Assembly (NCBI GenBank): GCA_902478945.1
Contig: CABSMX010000102.1
Span: forward strand, 1 to 6,729
Direction: 5' to 3'
From: an uncultured Collinsella sp.
Lineage (GTDB): Bacteria; Actinomycetota; Coriobacteriia; Coriobacteriales; Coriobacteriaceae
DNA length: 6,729 bases
This document shows, in pieces, positions 5,850 through 6,729 of the stretch. The notes beneath the pieces were generated by a model that saw nothing but the letters and a program-made list of their open reading frames with translations, did not search any database and was not told the DNA's origin. The position numbers and the translations under genes were made by a program. Each line of letters opens with the position of its first letter. Position 1 is the stretch's first letter.

Positions 5850-5952
5850 GTGTAAGGGCGTGAACAATCACGCTCTGAAGCGTGGCGGGGGCAGGGGGCC
5901 CGCGTCACATGAGAAGCCCGCAGGCAAGGGGCCTGTGGGGTAAAGGAGAACA
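5850..5952 (+). promoter_or_regulatory. pnp leader with tandem hairpins
   Basis: No reading frame with a credible start and no convincing promoter hexamers are visible. Three hairpins follow one another. The first is 5855-5862 with 5869-5876 (8 bp, one G-U, AACAAT loop). The second is 5885-5889 with 5899-5903 (GCGGG/CCCGC), extendable by GTG/CAC across a 2-nt bulge. The third is 5917-5925 with 5931-5939 (9 bp, one G-U, AAGGG loop). The pnp Shine-Dalgarno AAAGGAG (5942-5948) comes 2 nt after the last stem. In E. coli PNPase represses its own mRNA through a leader stem-loop cut by RNase III; a similar role here is inference. Confidence 0.55.
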
Positions 5953-6686
5953 ATGACACTCGTATCCAAGACCTTTGAGCTGTACGGCAAGACCTACACC
6001 TTTGAGTCCGGCGAGCTTGCCAAGCAGGCCACCGGCGCTTGCCTGGTCAAGCAGGGCGATACCACGATGCTCGACACCGTGGTCGTCTCCAAGGAGCGTA
6101 AGAATTACGACTTCTTCCCGCTGACCGTCGACTTCAACGAGAAGATGTACGCCGCCGGCCGCATCCCGGGTGGCTACCTCAAGCGTGAGGGCCGTCCCAG
6201 CGAGAAGGCCACGCTCACGGCCCGTATGATCGACCGCCCGATTCGCCCGAGCTTCCCGGACGGCTTCCGCAACGAGGTGCACATCGTCGCTACCTCGCTC
6301 GTCGCCGACCAGGTCAACCCCTTCGACGTCATCAACGTCATGGGTGCTTCTCTGGCCATGACGCTCGGCGGTGTGCCCTTCGAGGGCCCGCTTGCCTGCG
6401 TGCGCATCGGCCGCAACGTGGAGACCGGCGAGTTTATCGTCAACCCCACCTATGAGGAGCGCGAGAACTCCGACCTGGACCTGGAGCTGGGCGGCTCTGC
6501 CGACTTCATTTCGATGGTCGAGGCCGGCGCCGAGGAGATCTCCGAGGACGATATGCTCGCCGCTATGAAGTTTGGCCAGGAAGCCCTTGCTGCCTTCTGC
6601 CAGGCTCAAGACGAGTTCGTCGCCGAGTGGGAGCAGGTCAACGGCTCCATCGTCAAGAAGGAGTACCCGCTCGACCAGCCCGTCGA
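5953..6686 (+). CDS. pnp: Polyribonucleotide nucleotidyltransferase (PNPase), N-terminal part
   Basis: This is the first 244 codons of PNPase, a trimeric phosphorolytic 3'-5' exoribonuclease of the RNA degradation machinery; the full protein is about 700-750 residues. The fragment covers the first RNase PH-like domain and the start of the helical linker. Clear motifs are GDTTMLDTVV, FPLTVDFNEKMYAAGRIPGGY, then KREGRPSEK (77-85) and DRPIRPSFPDGF beginning at residue 94, then NPFDVINVMGASLAM. The catalytic second RNase PH domain, KH and S1 domains are beyond the contig. The ATG has AAAGGAG at 5942-5948 with a 4-nt spacer. The reading frame seems to end at TAG 6721-6723, but this is false: from 6687 the sequence is adapter, so the final CLLYTSDAADD is not part of the protein and the gene is simply truncated. 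Confidence 0.97.
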
Positions 6687-6729
6687 CTGTCTCTTATACA
6701 CATCTGACGCTGCCGACGACTAGTCGAGT
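6687..6729 (-). other. Nextera read-1 adapter plus i5 index, not genomic
   Basis: Bases 6687-6705 are the reverse complement of the 19-bp Tn5 mosaic end (CTGTCTCTTATACACATCT), and 6706-6719 (GACGCTGCCGACGA) complete the Nextera read-1 adapter. Then come 8 bases, CTAGTCGA (6720-6727), in the i5 index slot, and GT, the first bases of the P5 flank. The index read in the forward sense is TCGACTAG, which I recall as Nextera XT index S513. Genomic sequence ends at 6686. Confidence 0.97.

Noticed and set aside
5044..6609. Long minus-strand frames opposite recO/rpsO (5044-5871) and pnp (5905-6609)
   Set aside because: They are in the same codon-aligned antisense phase and have the same cause, avoidance of TTA, CTA and TCA codons. 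They run through terminators and leaders and have no family resemblance.
1..6729. A composite transposon bounded by 19-bp inverted repeats
   Set aside because: The repeats are Tn5 mosaic ends within complete Nextera adapters, and the right side continues into an index and P5 bases. There is no transposase or cargo inside.

Overview
The window is a short assembled contig of about 6.66 kb of genomic DNA (30-6686), with untrimmed Nextera/Tn5 sequencing-adapter sequence at both ends (1-29 and 6687-6729). The genomic part is GC-rich and bacterial. Its proteins read like those of a high-GC Gram-positive, and gene order and protein style suggest the class Coriobacteriia (Collinsella or a close relative). 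The taxon is my inference from recall, not from a search.

All nine genes are on the plus strand and all are housekeeping genes. Positions 31-5385 look like one tight operon: 3' end of dnaJ, mtaB (GTG start), phoH, ybeY (TTG start), a dgkA/undK-type lipid kinase, era and recO. Gaps are only 9 to 15 nt, and two pairs overlap (mtaB/phoH by 20 nt, phoH/ybeY by 4 nt). A 138-nt gap (5386-5523) with a possible promoter and leader hairpins precedes rpsO. A strong intrinsic terminator follows rpsO. A second, hairpin-rich 150-nt gap leads to pnp, which is cut off by the right-hand adapter after 244 codons.

The genes share a theme of translation and RNA metabolism. MtaB modifies tRNA at A37, YbeY and Era act in 16S rRNA/30S maturation, S15 is an early 30S assembly protein, PNPase degrades RNA, and PhoH is an NTPase that habitually sits beside ybeY. 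DnaJ (chaperone), the lipid kinase (cell-wall carrier or lipid recycling) and RecO (recombinational repair) complete the set. phoH-ybeY-dgkA-era-recO is a recurring cluster in Gram-positive bacteria, and rpsO-pnp is a nearly universal pair.

I found no mobile element, CRISPR array, tRNA, rRNA or novel system. Points worth a second look are the adapter artefacts (which create false protein ends and include a readable i5 index), a strongly acidic extension of about 65 residues on Era, and the rpsO and pnp leaders, each of which has one RNA segment able to pair with either of two flanking segments.
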